Shown: positions 46,677-59,110 of the stretch, in pieces
Layout of the letters: each line of letters starts with the position of its first letter
How positions within the stretch are numbered: position 1 is the stretch's first letter
Assembly: GCA_008638375.1 (NCBI GenBank)
Contig: CM018052.1
Location: 21,035,071-21,099,070, forward strand
Length of the DNA stretch: 64,000 bases
DNA from: Nyssa sinensis
Lineage: Eukaryota > Streptophyta > Magnoliopsida > Cornales > Nyssaceae
Direction: 5' to 3'
Position numbers and translations under genes: made by a program
Notes under the pieces: generated by a model
Databases searched by the model: none
Told to the model about the DNA's origin: nothing
What the model saw: only the letters and a program-made list of their open reading frames with translations

Positions 46677-49600
46677 TGTAATAACCCGACCCGAATTAGG
46701 TAGTACCCGACCCAGGTTGGATCGGGCCATGAAATGTAACCCCGAACTATAAGCCAATATATGACATAAATAAATTGAACGTACGTTAGACTATTATGTT
46801 TAATTACGACACATGGGTACCAGAGGCAGGCAGTCCCAAGTACCTCGGGTACCGTGCATATAGTTTTATATATATATATATACATCTATGTATACGGCCA
46901 TGTATAGTTTTATATATATATGTATATATGTAACAGTTATGTAATATATATATATATATAAGAAAAAAGAAAATGAAAATGGAAAGGAAATTAAAAGAAA
47001 AAGAAAACAATAGAAGGTGACTTGTAGAGAATTGGAAAAATGTGAAGGCTGCATAGCAACCGTGTGTGTGCATGTGTTACCAAGTGGCAAATGCCACCGA
47101 CCATAAGGTCGGTTGACGAGATTTATATATAAAAAAAAAAAGGAAAAAAAGTGAAGTAAAGGAGATAAATAAAAAAGCGTGGAAACAGTGAGCAAAAAGG
47201 ACTAAGGTGCGGAGGAAGAAGGAGAATCTAGAGAGAGATAATTGATTTTCAAAACAATTGGAAACTACAATCACATATGCCTCTAGTTGAGCTATGTTAT
47301 CCATATTTTAAATAGTTATTATTCAGGATTGGAACTAATTAGAATTCAAAACAAAAGAAAAATCAAGAAAAACCTATACTGCTACACACGGTTAAACATG
47401 GTGGATGTTTGTATGTTAAGTTAATCTTCATTCTATAATTAGAAACAAGTAGGAAACATCTTCAGGAGTCCAACGCAACTTGAATCAATCAAAATGATCA
47501 AGAAATGGCCAGTTAATGGCCAAATTATTATTCACTGGTGCAACACCGGAAAACTAGAAATGGGTCTTGGAAACCGGTGAAGTTTGGGGCCAAAATCAAT
47601 TCTAAAACATTTCTTGAAATCCTAGAATTCATTTGGTACAAAGACAGTGAAATTTGGCCGTGAAATGACTAAGATCGGTGGGTAATCTTACTGTTCCGAC
47701 GACTGTGGTCGGAAGAACAACCGGAGAAGACGACCAAAATATCGAAGGCTCTATCAAGTCAAGTGGTACCGGGTTTGTGTTGAGTCGGGTTGGGATCCGA
47801 CCGACCGCATAATTGATATCAACACTGTGTCATTTCGTTTGGGATTTAAAATCTAATTGACATGTTTGGCTATTGAGATAAGGAATTTGAAATTGGGTTT
47901 TAGGGTTATCCAAACCTTGGATAGGATAGGGGATAGGTTATTAAGTTCTGGTTCTTAGGTTGGACTGAACCGGTTGGTTCAGTGAGGTTTAAAATCGTTC
48001 TAGGGTTTGGGCCAGTGAACCCATTGGTTCAGACCAGAACTATTAGAAATTTCAAACCGACCCCAAAAGTTCTGAAAAACTGTACTAAGGCCTAAATAGA
48101 AAAATTGATTTTAAAAAAAATTACGAAAATATCCCAAGTTCTAAAACAAGTGAAACGAACTTCAAATGAGATAAACGAATAATGTATTCTGACTATTTTG
48201 GACATTTTGGACCCAATGGTAGGGTTCGTTCCATAAGACGGGACTCTGAAAAAATAAGACACGTTAAAGTATAAATTACCAAATTGTCCCTAGTGGCTCT
48301 AAAATCAAATGAAAGTCCGAGAGGGATAAATTGACTTCCTTCGACGTTCCAAACTCAATGGTGAGATCCATATTATGAAATGAAGTACGGAAAAAGTATG
48401 ACAAGTAAACATGTAGAGTTATAAAATTAAAGCTTATGATTTAATGATGCTACTAGAAGAATATATTTAAAAAGTAAACGCTTCAGATCAAAGTTAGAAA
48501 TTAATACGCCTAAGACTTAAAGAAACTACCCAGAAAAGGTAACTAAAATAGAAAGTGATTTAATGATAATTAAATCAAAGGATATTATGGAATGTAACCA
48601 GACTTTGAAATGTGATTTTAGGAACCTTCAACTAAAGGAAGGATTTTGAATAAAAGCCTTGGATTTCAGGTGAGTGTTTCATACCATATTGAGGTAGACA
48701 TTTTCATTATAGATATAATTATTGAACTCTTTTATGATGTATCGACATATGATATCATTTCCCTGTATAGCCCTTGTTTAATAGCTATACTGTATACGTT
48801 TTGAATGATCCATTAATCACTATATTGTCTTCTTTGACTTAAAAAAATGTGACTGTAGGATACTCAAATGTTATATGACCTTCTTACAAATTTTTTAACT
48901 AAATACCAAATAAGGAACTTTGATTTGAGTAATTGAACTATTATTGATGATTATTGATTTTGGATATGATTTTGATGCTTTGGATAGAACACTCTTCTAT
49001 GATTGGTCGCTATTGAATAGGTTGTGACTTATCAAACCTAGCCACAGGGTATATTGTGGTGAGCCAGTATGATACGGCATATCGAACTAGTTTATCGATA
49101 TCAGTCAGCGATGTTCTAATTTGCTGGCCATAGAAGTAAAACATATAGATTTGAATATGAATATTGAATATGAACCATGATTGAATATGATTTATCAAAC
49201 TATGATTTGAGTTATCGAACTATGATTTATTGACTTATGTTATCGAACTATGACTTATCGAATTATGTTATCGAACTATGATTTATCGAACTATGATTCA
49301 TCAAACTATGATTTATCGAACTATGATTCATTGAACTATGTTATTGAACTGTGATTTTGATTTATTGAACTATGTATTTGATTATCGATTTACGATTATC
49401 ATTGAATTGAGATTTTTTGGAAGTGAATTTGATACCATTATCTTGTTACTATAATTAAGATAACATATGATATATGTGATCATTGACATTTCAGTATTGA
49501 ATTATATAGCAATTTTGAAACCCTTGGTATGTTATGGAATACTCACGAGCTATTGAGCTCATACGGAATTTTATCCAATATATTTCAGGTAATGATATCG

Positions 49601-49956
49601 GCAAAGAAATAACAGGTTCAATTAGGATAGTCAGAAACTTATAAAGCTATGAACCCTTTCTGTATTAGGATTTTTCTAGTCATGATGTAGTTGCTTTTGG
49701 TAATTTTGGATTGTACATCGAATATGGCATCAGCAGGCTTTAAAAAATTACATCATGTACTTTTGTAGTTACTATAGAATGTAAATATAGATGACTGATG
49801 TTGACTTGTGTATTGACGTTTCCGCAATAAAAAAAATAATTTTATTCCGCTGTTTTTGATTAATGGAAATGAGGAAAACGTTGTGATCATTGAAAAAGGC
49901 TTCGGTGGCCGATCACGAACCCTTGATCTGCATGGGCCGAATTTAGGGTCTTGACA
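46677..49956 (+). mobile_element. Solo LTR (3.28 kb) nested in the chromovirus 5' LTR
   Basis: Starts TGTAATAACCCGACCCGAAT and ends GAATTTAGGGTCTTGACA, flanked by CCTGG (46672-46676, 49957-49961). Removing it with one CCTGG rejoins the chromovirus LTR, as seen by comparison with 38880-38910. It belongs to the same family as the LTR at 1-3278, in opposite orientation. It holds TA tracts (46868-46960) and TATCGAACTATGA-type repeats (49180-49400). Open frames at 46667-47304 are low complexity. Confidence 0.93.
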
Positions 49957-50980
49957 CCTGGCATACCTCCCTTAATCTAAATGCATATAAAATGTCCTCA
50001 AAACTCAGTGCGTAAAAATGCCATCATTGTCATATGTCTATTCACAAACTCAACCCATAGGTCATGTCAACTCAGATAGCATCGGATGGATATTGTGACT
50101 GAGCATAATTTTGACATTCATAATAAATCATGATTCTTTGTGATTCCATAATGAGTACCTACAAAATGAAATCTCATGCAATGGACATATAACAGTAGGC
50201 CTTTTAAGGCACATTACAACATAGTAATCATGATATAGCAATCAATAAACCTCCATAAGATAGGATAATATCAATTGTAGAACAATAACAGTTGGTACAT
50301 ATGAGAGTACACAATTTGGCAGTAATAGAATGAACGTGGCTTGGAAGACCACATGTAAGAGTAGGAGTTTACTTACCTTTAATCCGTATGATCTACTTTA
50401 GTACTCCGCAATTTTCTCATTTCTCTTTAACTTGCCTATACATCAATAAACATGTCTCAATTCTAATGTTATTTATCAAATTGTATATTTCATTACTATA
50501 AGTATCTCTTTTACTAATTTGGACTCTACCATTGAGTCCGGAATGTCGAAGAAATTCAGTTTGGGCTTTCACAGTTTTCAATTTGGACTTCTATACTGAA
50601 TAAGGCAAAATGGTCATTTTACATGTCTTTATTTTCTAAGACTTATTTTTACAAATTGGATTTCACCGTTGAGTCCAGAATGTTTGAAATAATAAAGATT
50701 CACTATTTACTTAGTTTAATTGGAGTCCGTTTGACTCTCATTTGACTCGCATGTCTAGGATATTTTATTTTTTGGGACTCTGTCTCATGAAACGGACCTC
50801 ACCATTGGATCCAAAAGGTCCAAATAGTAAATTTACACTATTCACTTGCTTAATTTGGATACCAAAAAATTAATTTAATAATTAACTAAATTAAATTAAT
50901 TAAGCATAATTATAATATATATTATTTGTGTGAAGAAAGAACACATGTGCCTCAGTGGCACAGTAGTCCGTGCTTCATGG
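49957..50980 (-). repeat. 5' LTR of the chromovirus, continuation, truncated
   Basis: Matches 38893 to about 39940 of the 3' LTR (GGAAGACCACATGTAAGAG, TGTGCCTCAGTGGCACA). Similarity stops at about 50980 (GTGCTTCATGGTT), so about 1.3 kb of LTR is missing on this side. Confidence 0.85.
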
Positions 50981-51658
50981 TTACCAGTTTGTGATTAGAT
51001 GTGATCCCTTCGAATGCAAGGAGGCTTCAAATGAGTCACATCCGATCAATAACGGTAATAACTGGACATATTTAAAAAAATTTTGCAAAAAACCATTAAA
51101 TAAAATAATTAAGAGGGGCGACCATTGTAACCCTATCATTGGTTTGAGTCCTGCTCGTTGATCATATAAAAGTCATTTTACTTATACTAAAACTTTTTTT
51201 TTTTTTTTTTTGCAGTATTGCAGTACATAAAAAATTACATTTGAACTTTTTTACTCTGAAATGCAATTTCTGTTTCTTAATACCATTTTTTTCTCAACTA
51301 CCATTCATTTTTCATCAAAATAAAATTGTTATAATTCATACCGTTCTTTAGAATAATAATATATCAAAATTAAAATCATATTTAGTAGATAATTGAACTC
51401 AAAATTAAATTTTAGTAATAATTAAAAGTCATTGTTGAAATATATATTTTAAGACTATCAATTATATTATGACTTTAATAAAAGCTTTGAGAGTAACACG
51501 TAGATGAATATGGTTGGCGAGATTCATGAAGTCCACAGAAATTTCTTTCTTCGCACATTCATTAAAAGGCGTCGGCGTGCTGAGGAAGTCTCCTAGGTCT
51601 TATCTGATGTTGACGTAGGTGGGAGGAAGCATCGGAATTCTTTCCTTTCTTTGGATGC

Positions 51659-51713
<55 letters not shown>

Positions 51714-52158
51714 CAATAAATGAGGTTAAAATAACCATCACCGTGAAGCTACGAAGATGGTGAGCAAGGCTTTTTCTTTTTCTTCTTCATTCCGGATATT
51801 TTGCCGCCGCTTGATTTTTTTTCATGCTCATTTCACGCGGTGTCGCAGGCCGGTTATGTTTGTTTAAGTTTTTTAAACACACATTTTTAATTTAAAAATG
51901 TGAGATATGTATTTAATTTGTAATTAATTTTAAATTTTTATAATTTAAATTATTATATTCAAATATATTTTTATAATTTTTAAAACATTAATTACAAATT
52001 TTTTAAAAAATTTATATCTGAATCACTATTTAATAGAGCTTGTTTGATTATCCTTTTCATTCTATTATTTAATTCACTTTAACATAATAATTTAAAATAA
52101 GATTTTATCATCTTGAACAAATCTATTAAATAAATAAATATATATATATAAGAAGTAA

Positions 52159-52540
52159 TATTTAAAACAATAAATTTAGTCATTTCAATAAAGTTTTAAA
52201 AATAATCAAGTAAAAATAAGTTGATTTTTTTTTAATGACCCATATTATTTTACAAAGCATTCTAATGTTTAAAAAATATTAAAATTTGTCATCTATAACA
52301 TATTAAAATAAAAATAATTACATTAACCTCTTTTGACTTACGTAAAATATTTAAAATAATAAATATAGTCATTTCAATAAAGTTTTAAAAATAATCATGC
52401 AAATAAAAATAAGTTAATTTTTTTTTTTGAATGACCCATTAATTTTTTACAAAGCATTCTAACGTTTAAAAAATATTAAAATATGTCATCTATAGCATAT
52501 TAAAATAAAAATAATTACATTGACCTCTTTTAATTTACGA
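52159..52540. repeat. 189-bp tandem duplication
   Basis: TAGTCATTTCAATAAAGTTT and the following roughly 180 bases (TTACAAAGCATTCTAAYGTT, ATATTAAAATWTGTCATCTA) occur twice, starting at about 52159 and 52348, with few differences. Confidence 0.85.
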
Positions 52541-52950
52541 ATAATTACAAGAACGTCTTTATTATACTTTTTAAAATTATATTAATATTTTTTTATTATA
52601 ATAATAACGTACAAATTTCTTATCTGTATAAAATTTATTATTATTTTAATTAAATTTTTCTTTATAACTAAAATATACTCTCATATTTTTTCGGAGATCA
52701 CAAAAAAAAAATCTTTGTTACTATATAATATGAAAGATTGTGTAATTATAGTAAATATATGTTTTTTTGCCAATTTCCGTCTCTCTCGACGATTCTGACA
52801 GAAATCAAAATATTACCATACAAGAATTTTGGCTAAATCGATCCATTCCATGAGATAATAAATGATTTATTAATGAAAGTATTCATATTGAAGGAACACC
52901 CAAACAAGCCTAATGTTTGTCTCTCACTCTCACTCTCTCTCTCTCCATAT

Positions 52951-53101
52951 GATTGTTCCAGAAGATAAAGTCAGATCTCTAGACCTTTCTTGTCCAACGT
53001 TCACTCCTGTTCGTGGTTTCCTTCCATCTCCAAGCGAATCAATTAAGGAGGAGCCCACATTGTTCGAAGACAAAGAGCCCGCAGATTGTGAAGTGAACTA
53101 A
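52951..53101 (+). other. Possible last exon of an unidentified gene
   Basis: After an acceptor-like TGATTGTTCCAG (ends about 52962) the frame reads VRSLDLSCPTFTPVRGFLPS and EEPTLFEDKEPADCEVN, then TAA at 53099. Base composition is clearly less AT-rich than its surroundings, and a plausible 3' untranslated stretch follows. I found no convincing upstream exon, and the family is unknown. It could be a gene fragment. Confidence 0.25.
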
Positions 53102-55441
53102 AAGCGTTGTCTCATGGCTAATGGCTTCCGTTTGATTTAGGGCTACTGTATGTTGGTTTCATAGTTTCATTATATTCGGAGTGAGTTTCAAGTGGTTATT
53201 TCAGAACTGAGTAATGTTATGCAAATAATAATAATGAAGATGCTACGTGTGCATGGTTTTTTTTTTTTTATTAAAAAAAAATGTAATGTTATAATTCATA
53301 CAAATCAATTCAATTATATTACAACAAACTTAATTAATGTATAAGTCATAATCCAAATCAAGAGCCGACAAATAACTCAGCTCAGTTTATAGTTGAGTGA
53401 AAATAAATGTTCATACCTTCTTAATAAAAAGTGAAACTTGAATTCATGATCTTTTTTTCAGGTAAAAATGAAATGTGAATCATGACCTCTTTTTCAAAGA
53501 AAATATGAATGACCAATTAGATTAATCCCAGTTGATTGTCATTTTTTGCCAAAGAACCTTCACTATTTGTATGGTATTTTATTTTTACAAAAAAGGAAGA
53601 AGAAGGAAGTTCAACGCAGCATGTACATGTGTCAACAACTTTACAGATATGACACAATATTTTATTTAGTCATGTGTATCGGTAAGAAGCGAGACTTGTG
53701 TTAATCTCTTAGGTAAGCGGTGTTGTGTATTTGTTATGAATTTATCCAAATTTTTGATGATCCGTTGTGACTTGAAAATGGGAAATTTTTACCTTTTTAT
53801 ATATATTTTTAACTTACTTCATTTTTATATATTTTGTAACCCGCACATATGAGGATGTTATTTTTAGGGTTCCTTCTTATGAGAAGAAAATCGAATGTGT
53901 AAATTGTCATGGGGTGTAAAGGGATTTTCGGATTTTTGAATGCTTTGTTCTTGTAATTTTTTTAATATATAGTAAATTGATCATCATTGTTCATAGACAT
54001 AGACATTTTTTTGAATCACGTAAATATTGTGTATTCTTTATTTTTATTGAGAATGATCTATTATTTGTTTTTATGGCTTCCACACAAGAAGTGGCTTCAA
54101 AGATTCAAACAACATACTTACAAGGCCCACAACTATGTTGTAGAAAGACTTTTTTTCTATTGAGATTTCATAGTCATCTACAGTATCAGCTATACCATAA
54201 AATCAACAAAGTAATCGCTTTAGACTTCACTTAAAGAAAAGGCTTCAAATTTTATGTATTTATAATATAATCAAATTAGAAGTTTAAGTTAAACAGAAGT
54301 CTAACCAATGTAAGACAGATATAATACTTGCCAAAAACATGTATTCTGTTTCGTATGATTCTTTAGTTTTTAATTTTTATTTATTCCTAATTTCTCTAGT
54401 TTCTTATTTTATTAGGATTAGTGTAGAAAATATAAGAATTAGCAATTTTTTATTCAAATTAATAGTATTTTAGCTCTATAAATATGATGTAATAGACTCT
54501 TATTATACATCTTTTATCAATAATACATAGAGTGTCGAATTTAGATAGTTTTCTCTTATTAGATGAGTAATCCCTGTGTGACTTGGCTTTCAAAGAATTT
54601 GGCATGTTCGATTACTTTCACGTTTTTGTGCTACAACACTAACTCTACAAAAAACGTCTTATAAAGACTCCACGAAAAAGCTTCATTTTGTTAATAGAGT
54701 TTTATCGTATTGTTCCAATTTTTTATTAAGATCTATTTAGATAAAAAAACAATTACATAAGAATTCTATTATTAAAGTTTTATTCAATATATACCTCTCT
54801 ATTATTAGAAAATAATTACAATTTTATATTACAAAAGGTAAATAAATAATATGTATATAATATAGTATATAAAGTATTAAAAATATATATAACTTTTATT
54901 TATTTAGTAGAATTTTATAATATTGATATTAAATAAAAAAATTCACATTAATATTAAAAAAGAACTCATTTAGAGTTGTCACTTTTTTACTTTTAGGTCT
55001 CAAATTTTGTAAAGTCGATTCTAACAATCATTATTTTTATGGTTACTAAGCAATATCCAACAATCCCCTTAAAAATTCCCTTTTGAGTCATTGACGATCA
55101 AATATCCAAAACCAAAATATCAATCAGTCGATTTGGAGAGAAAAACATATATAACATAAATATAAAAATAAAGAGCAAATAGATATTATACAAGATGGAC
55201 ATGAGCCTTATTGATGTGTTTCACAAGAGCTGAATTACATTGATTCTCGGTAGGCTAGCGACATGCAAATGGTGCCGCCGAGTGTGAGAGCCATTTTTCT
55301 CACATAAAGGTGAGATCCATTTTATTTCAGTATAGGTGGTGTGAGCGCCACTGCCAAAAGGACCTTGGAGACTCGAGGGATCCGGCAGTCCCTTTCCCTA
55401 AAAGTGAAAAGGAACATCTCTAAGAAATGTAAGTAAAGAAG

Positions 55442-55456
55442 AGAGAGGAGTCGCCA
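55442..55456 (-). other. Possible primer-binding site beside the TGTAGACAC LTR
   Basis: Minus strand TGGCGACTCCTCTCT starts three bases after a possible LTR end (...CTCAAAACA). It resembles the TGGCGACTCCGCTGGGGA sequence that follows LTRs of this kind in plants. It conflicts with the purine tract on the other side of the LTR (see findings). Confidence 0.4.
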
Positions 55457-55459
55457 GCT

Positions 55460-57666
55460 TGTTTTGAGTAATTAAATAAGCAAACCCGTTACAACTTGCA
55501 AAACATGATACATATAAAGGAAAATCGAAGAAAAAAAACAAAAAAAAAAAACTATATCACCTTTGGTTCCTAAATACATACTAAAACCCCTTGATATGGG
55601 TTAAATCAAATAAAACATTGAAACAATACGAAAGCAAAGAAAATAGATCTAAGAGCTAAGGTACAAAATGGAAATGTGTTAGGCACCCAACACGTCCGGT
55701 CTGAACGGACTGACCTCAAGTGTTCAATCATAAGGCTCATTCATTGTAAATAGCACAAAAACAAAAGAAGAAAGGAATGTAGATAAATATGATATACGAC
55801 TGAAATATAAAGCAATAAAAAGAAAAGCTTTGAAGTTGCCCCATGATATGCCCCTATCAATGGTGATAGAAGTCGATAGATTGTTATCCCCTAAAATCAA
55901 GAGTGATAAGAAATAATAGATCGGGCATATGAGTTCTATCATCCACTTCCATCAATGATGATAGAAGGTGATGATTGGCCAATTAAAATGGAAATTTAAG
56001 AAGTATACATGCATGGAAATAAGGAAAGGTAAAGGGAAAGGGAAAATGGATATGACCTGAGCCTAGAGGCTTCCAACGTATCCATTTAGAGGACAGAATT
56101 AAAGTCACGTAAATCTCTGGTTTACCCTCTTCGATCAAGAGTAATGAAGAAGGAAGAAACTGGGTAAAAAGTACTAAGAAGGGTTTAGGGACGTACCTTG
56201 TTTAGTCATGGATGTCGGGCAGCACTTCGACTAAGATTGTTCAGTTCAAAATCGTCACTTGGGCAGAACTTCGACTTCCACTTCTTGACTTGGAACCGTC
56301 AACCGGGTAGGGCTTCAGCCTTAAGAAGAAAATAATTTGAAAATTCTAGAGAGAGGGAGAGCTCTAGCACTAGAACAATAACAGAAGGCTATGAATTTCT
56401 CGACCTTTAGAATGGGCACCAAAGGGGTCTATTTATAGGTAAAATGTGAGATTTGATCCAATGGCCTATAATCAGCCTTACAAATGGAGGACTAAGATCA
56501 TGTCTTAAGTGATAATTACATTATTAAATTAATAAAAAAAAATCAAATAATTATCCTAGAAAAACAAATATCATAAATAAATGAATTATGAAAATGCAAA
56601 AACCTATAAAATCAATGTTTATATGTAAGACCAAATGAGAATTAAGAAAAAGAATTTATTCCTAAATAAACTCTAAAAATGCAAATATTTAGATTCAATG
56701 AATCTCCTCTAATTGAAATGTTTATAAACTACATCCAACAATATTCTAGAAAAAGAAAGTCTTGATTGCGCATAAATGAACAACTATCACTCAAGGTTAC
56801 CAAATTACCCCCAATTTGGTAAAAAATCTCCAAGTTGCCCCCAAGGCATGAAAAATGACCAAATTGTCCCTCAAGGCATGAAAATGTCCCCAATTTGTCG
56901 TAAAGGGTTGAAATTACCAAATTATCCTCAAAGAGGTAAAATGAAATGGAAATTATAAAAATGTCTTTTAAGTGACTAAAGAGTCCTGTTGAGTGCAGGA
57001 CTGTATCCAAATCACCAAAATATCCTCAAAGGGTAAAATGGTGCCATAATTACCGAAATTCCTTCCAAAGGACAAGAGAATCCTACTAGAGGTGGGACTC
57101 TGAAAAAATTACCGTATTTCCTTTCAAAGGGTAGAAAGTCCTACTAGAGGTAGGACTTTAGTAAAATTACTAAAATGCCCTCCAAAAGGCAGAAGAGTGC
57201 AGAAGAGTCCTACCAAAAATGCCAAAATACCTCCCAAGAGTAGGAGAATCCTACTAAAGATAAGACTCTAGAAAAATTACTAAAATGCCCTTCAAAGAGC
57301 AAACAAGTCCTATTAAAGGTTGGATATTTGCGAATTTGCCAAGATATCCCTAGGAAGTGGAAAACATCTAAGAATTACCAAGGAAGCCCTCGAGGACCAA
57401 AAGGATGTGCAAAATTATAAGAATACCTTTGGGGGTCAAAACTGTGTAAAATAACCAAAAATACCCCTAGGGACCAAATTGTGTGAGAAATTACCAAAGT
57501 ATCCTTGAGTGGGAAATATCTTAGTAATTTCACAAAAATGATGAAACTACCCCTAATCAAGGGATTTCTTGAAACATGCAACAGAAATAACCAGAACGCC
57601 CTCAGAAAGCTGAGAAACTAAAGTTTTGCCCTTATGCAATCAATAGTCGCAAAATGAGTGTCTACA
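55460..57666 (-). mobile_element. TGTAGACAC-type gypsy LTR
   Basis: Minus strand: begins TGTAGACACTCATTTTGCGA at 57666, with the end placed near 55460 by the adjacent primer-site-like sequence. A TATA box CTATAAATAG at 56438-56429 divides a 1.2-kb U3 from R-U5. The U3 carries repeated CAAATTACCCC/AAATGCCC stretches and AGTCCTAC...GTAGGACT hairpins (57080-57330), matching the LTR copy at 37272. GGGTGCCTAACAC near 55685 is typical of these LTRs. Upstream (57667 onward) is a possible purine tract GAGGGGCTTTT. The left border is uncertain. Confidence 0.7.
56429..56438 (-). promoter_or_regulatory. LTR TATA box
   Basis: CTATAAATAG on the minus strand, within the LTR, about 1.23 kb from its start. 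It is the best TATA match in the region; transcription would begin near 56400. Confidence 0.6.
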
Positions 57667-57889
57667 AAAAGCCCCTCGTTGGCGAAGCTTGCAAGCAAGA
57701 AAATGTCAATGTAAGAAAAAATATACCCATTTTGAGTCTTGATTGTGGAATTGATGTGGTCGGACTCATTCTATATGAGATTCCGACGTATCACCCTCAG
57801 ATGAATCAGATCGTCCATAGTTCATGAACAGCTGAAAGGGGTGTTGTCCTTACCAGGTTTTCCTAAATGGACACTATTCTGCTAGGATA

Positions 57890-59110
57890 GTCATGAGGTT
57901 ATGCCTTCAAAAATGAGGACTTCTATGGGTCTACTTGAGAAGAAATGTCATCCTAACAAGTCTTTCATGAGGTTATGCGCTCATGAGATGGGTTCAGGTT
58001 TTCAAACGTTTTACCTAAAATGAAATGCGATCCTAACAGGTCTTTCATGAGGTTATGCCCTCATGTGATGGGTTTATGTCCTTAGATGTTTTACCTAAAA
58101 TGAAATGTGAACCTACCAAGTCTTTTATGAGGTTACGCCCTCGTGAGATGGGTTTTCATCCTCAGAAGTTTTACTTAAAAGGAAATACGATCCTAACAGG
58201 TCTTTCATAAAGTTATGCCCTTATAAGATAGGTTCACGTCCTTAGACGTTTTAACTAAAAGGAAATGTCATCCTAATAGGTCTTTTATGAGGTTATGCCC
58301 TCATGGGATAAGTTTACATCCTCGAACGTTTTACTTAAAAGGAAATGTGACCTTAACAGGTATTTCATTAGGTTATGCCCTCATAATATGGATTTATGTC
58401 CTTAGACGTTTTACTTAAACGAATATGCAATCCTAACAGTTTTTTCATGTGGTTATGCCCTCATAAGGTGGATTTACGTCCTTAAATGATTTACCTAAAA
58501 GGAAATGTGATCCTAATAATCCTTTCATGAGGTTATGATCTCATGAGATGGTTTTATGTCCTCAGAAGTTTTACTTAAAAGGAAATGTGATCCTAATAAG
58601 TTTTTCACGAGGTTATTCCTTCATGAGATGGGTTTACATCCTTAGAAGTTTTACTTAAAAGGAAATGTGATCCTAAGAAGTCTTTCACGAGGTTATGCCC
58701 TTATAAAATAGGTTTACATCCTCAGACAATTTACCTAATAAGATATGTGATCCTAGCACGTCTTCTATAAGGTTATGCCCTCATGAAATAGGATTACGTC
58801 CACAAACTATTTACTTAAAAGGAAAATGTGATCTTAATAAGTCTTTCATGAGATTATTCCCTCATAAAATGGGTTTACATCCTCGGACATTTTACCAAAA
58901 AGAAAATGTGATCCTAATAAATCTTTTATGAGGTTATTCCCTCATGAGATGGGTTACATCCTCAGATTATTTACTTGAAAAGAAATACGATCATAACAGG
59001 TCTTTTATGAGGTTATGCTCTCATGAGATGAAATTACGTCCTTAAACGTTTTCACCTAAAAGAAAATGTGATCCTAATAAGTCTTTTATGAGGTTACATC
59101 CTTGATGGAT
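57890..59110. repeat. 80-bp minisatellite, about 15 copies
   Basis: The motif TCTTTCATGAGGTTATGCCC recurs at a constant 80-bp spacing: GGTTATG at 57971, 58051, 58131, 58211, 58291, 58371, 58451, 58531, 58611, 58691 and 58771, and further to about 59090. Each unit also has GGAAATGTGATCCTAACAGG and a GTTTTACCTAAAA block. Copies differ by point changes but rarely in length. Confidence 0.93.

Larger units (their letters stand above)
38173..50980 (-). mobile_element. Tekay/Del-like chromovirus (Ty3/gypsy), decayed, 5' LTR truncated and interrupted
   Basis: On the minus strand: 5' LTR (50980 to 45954, interrupted by a solo LTR), primer-binding site TGGTATCAAAGCTGAG, gag, protease, RT, RNase H, integrase, chromodomain-like tail, polypurine tract and a full 3' LTR (38173-41220). 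The domain order and a chromodomain-like end with a VHNVFHVSTLRK motif fit the Tekay/Del chromovirus group. Stops occur throughout gag-pol. The start of the 5' LTR (beyond 50980) is missing, so no target duplication can be checked. Confidence 0.88.
50981..55459. other. AT-rich, mostly non-coding stretch
   Basis: It contains a GT then TA microsatellite (51659-51711) and a 189-bp tandem duplication (about 52159-52540). Open frames at 50970-51161 and 53977-54234 show no recognised domain. A short ATG frame at 51756 (MVSKAFSFSSSFRIFCRRL) looks like a targeting-type start but ends after about 35 codons. About 55060-55459 may be internal sequence of the adjacent LTR element. No gene is supported apart from the weak exon candidate listed separately. 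Confidence 0.5.

Noticed and set aside
46667..47304. Tyr/Ile- and Phe/Leu-rich open frames
   Set aside because: Generated by TA tracts and A/T-rich sequence inside a solo LTR.
50970..51161. 63-codon frame at the chromovirus truncation point
   Set aside because: It starts in LTR sequence and crosses a deletion junction; the composition shows no domain.
57890..59110. Regular repeats that might be a CRISPR array
   Set aside because: The whole 80-bp unit is repeated with no unique spacers, and the DNA is plant nuclear.
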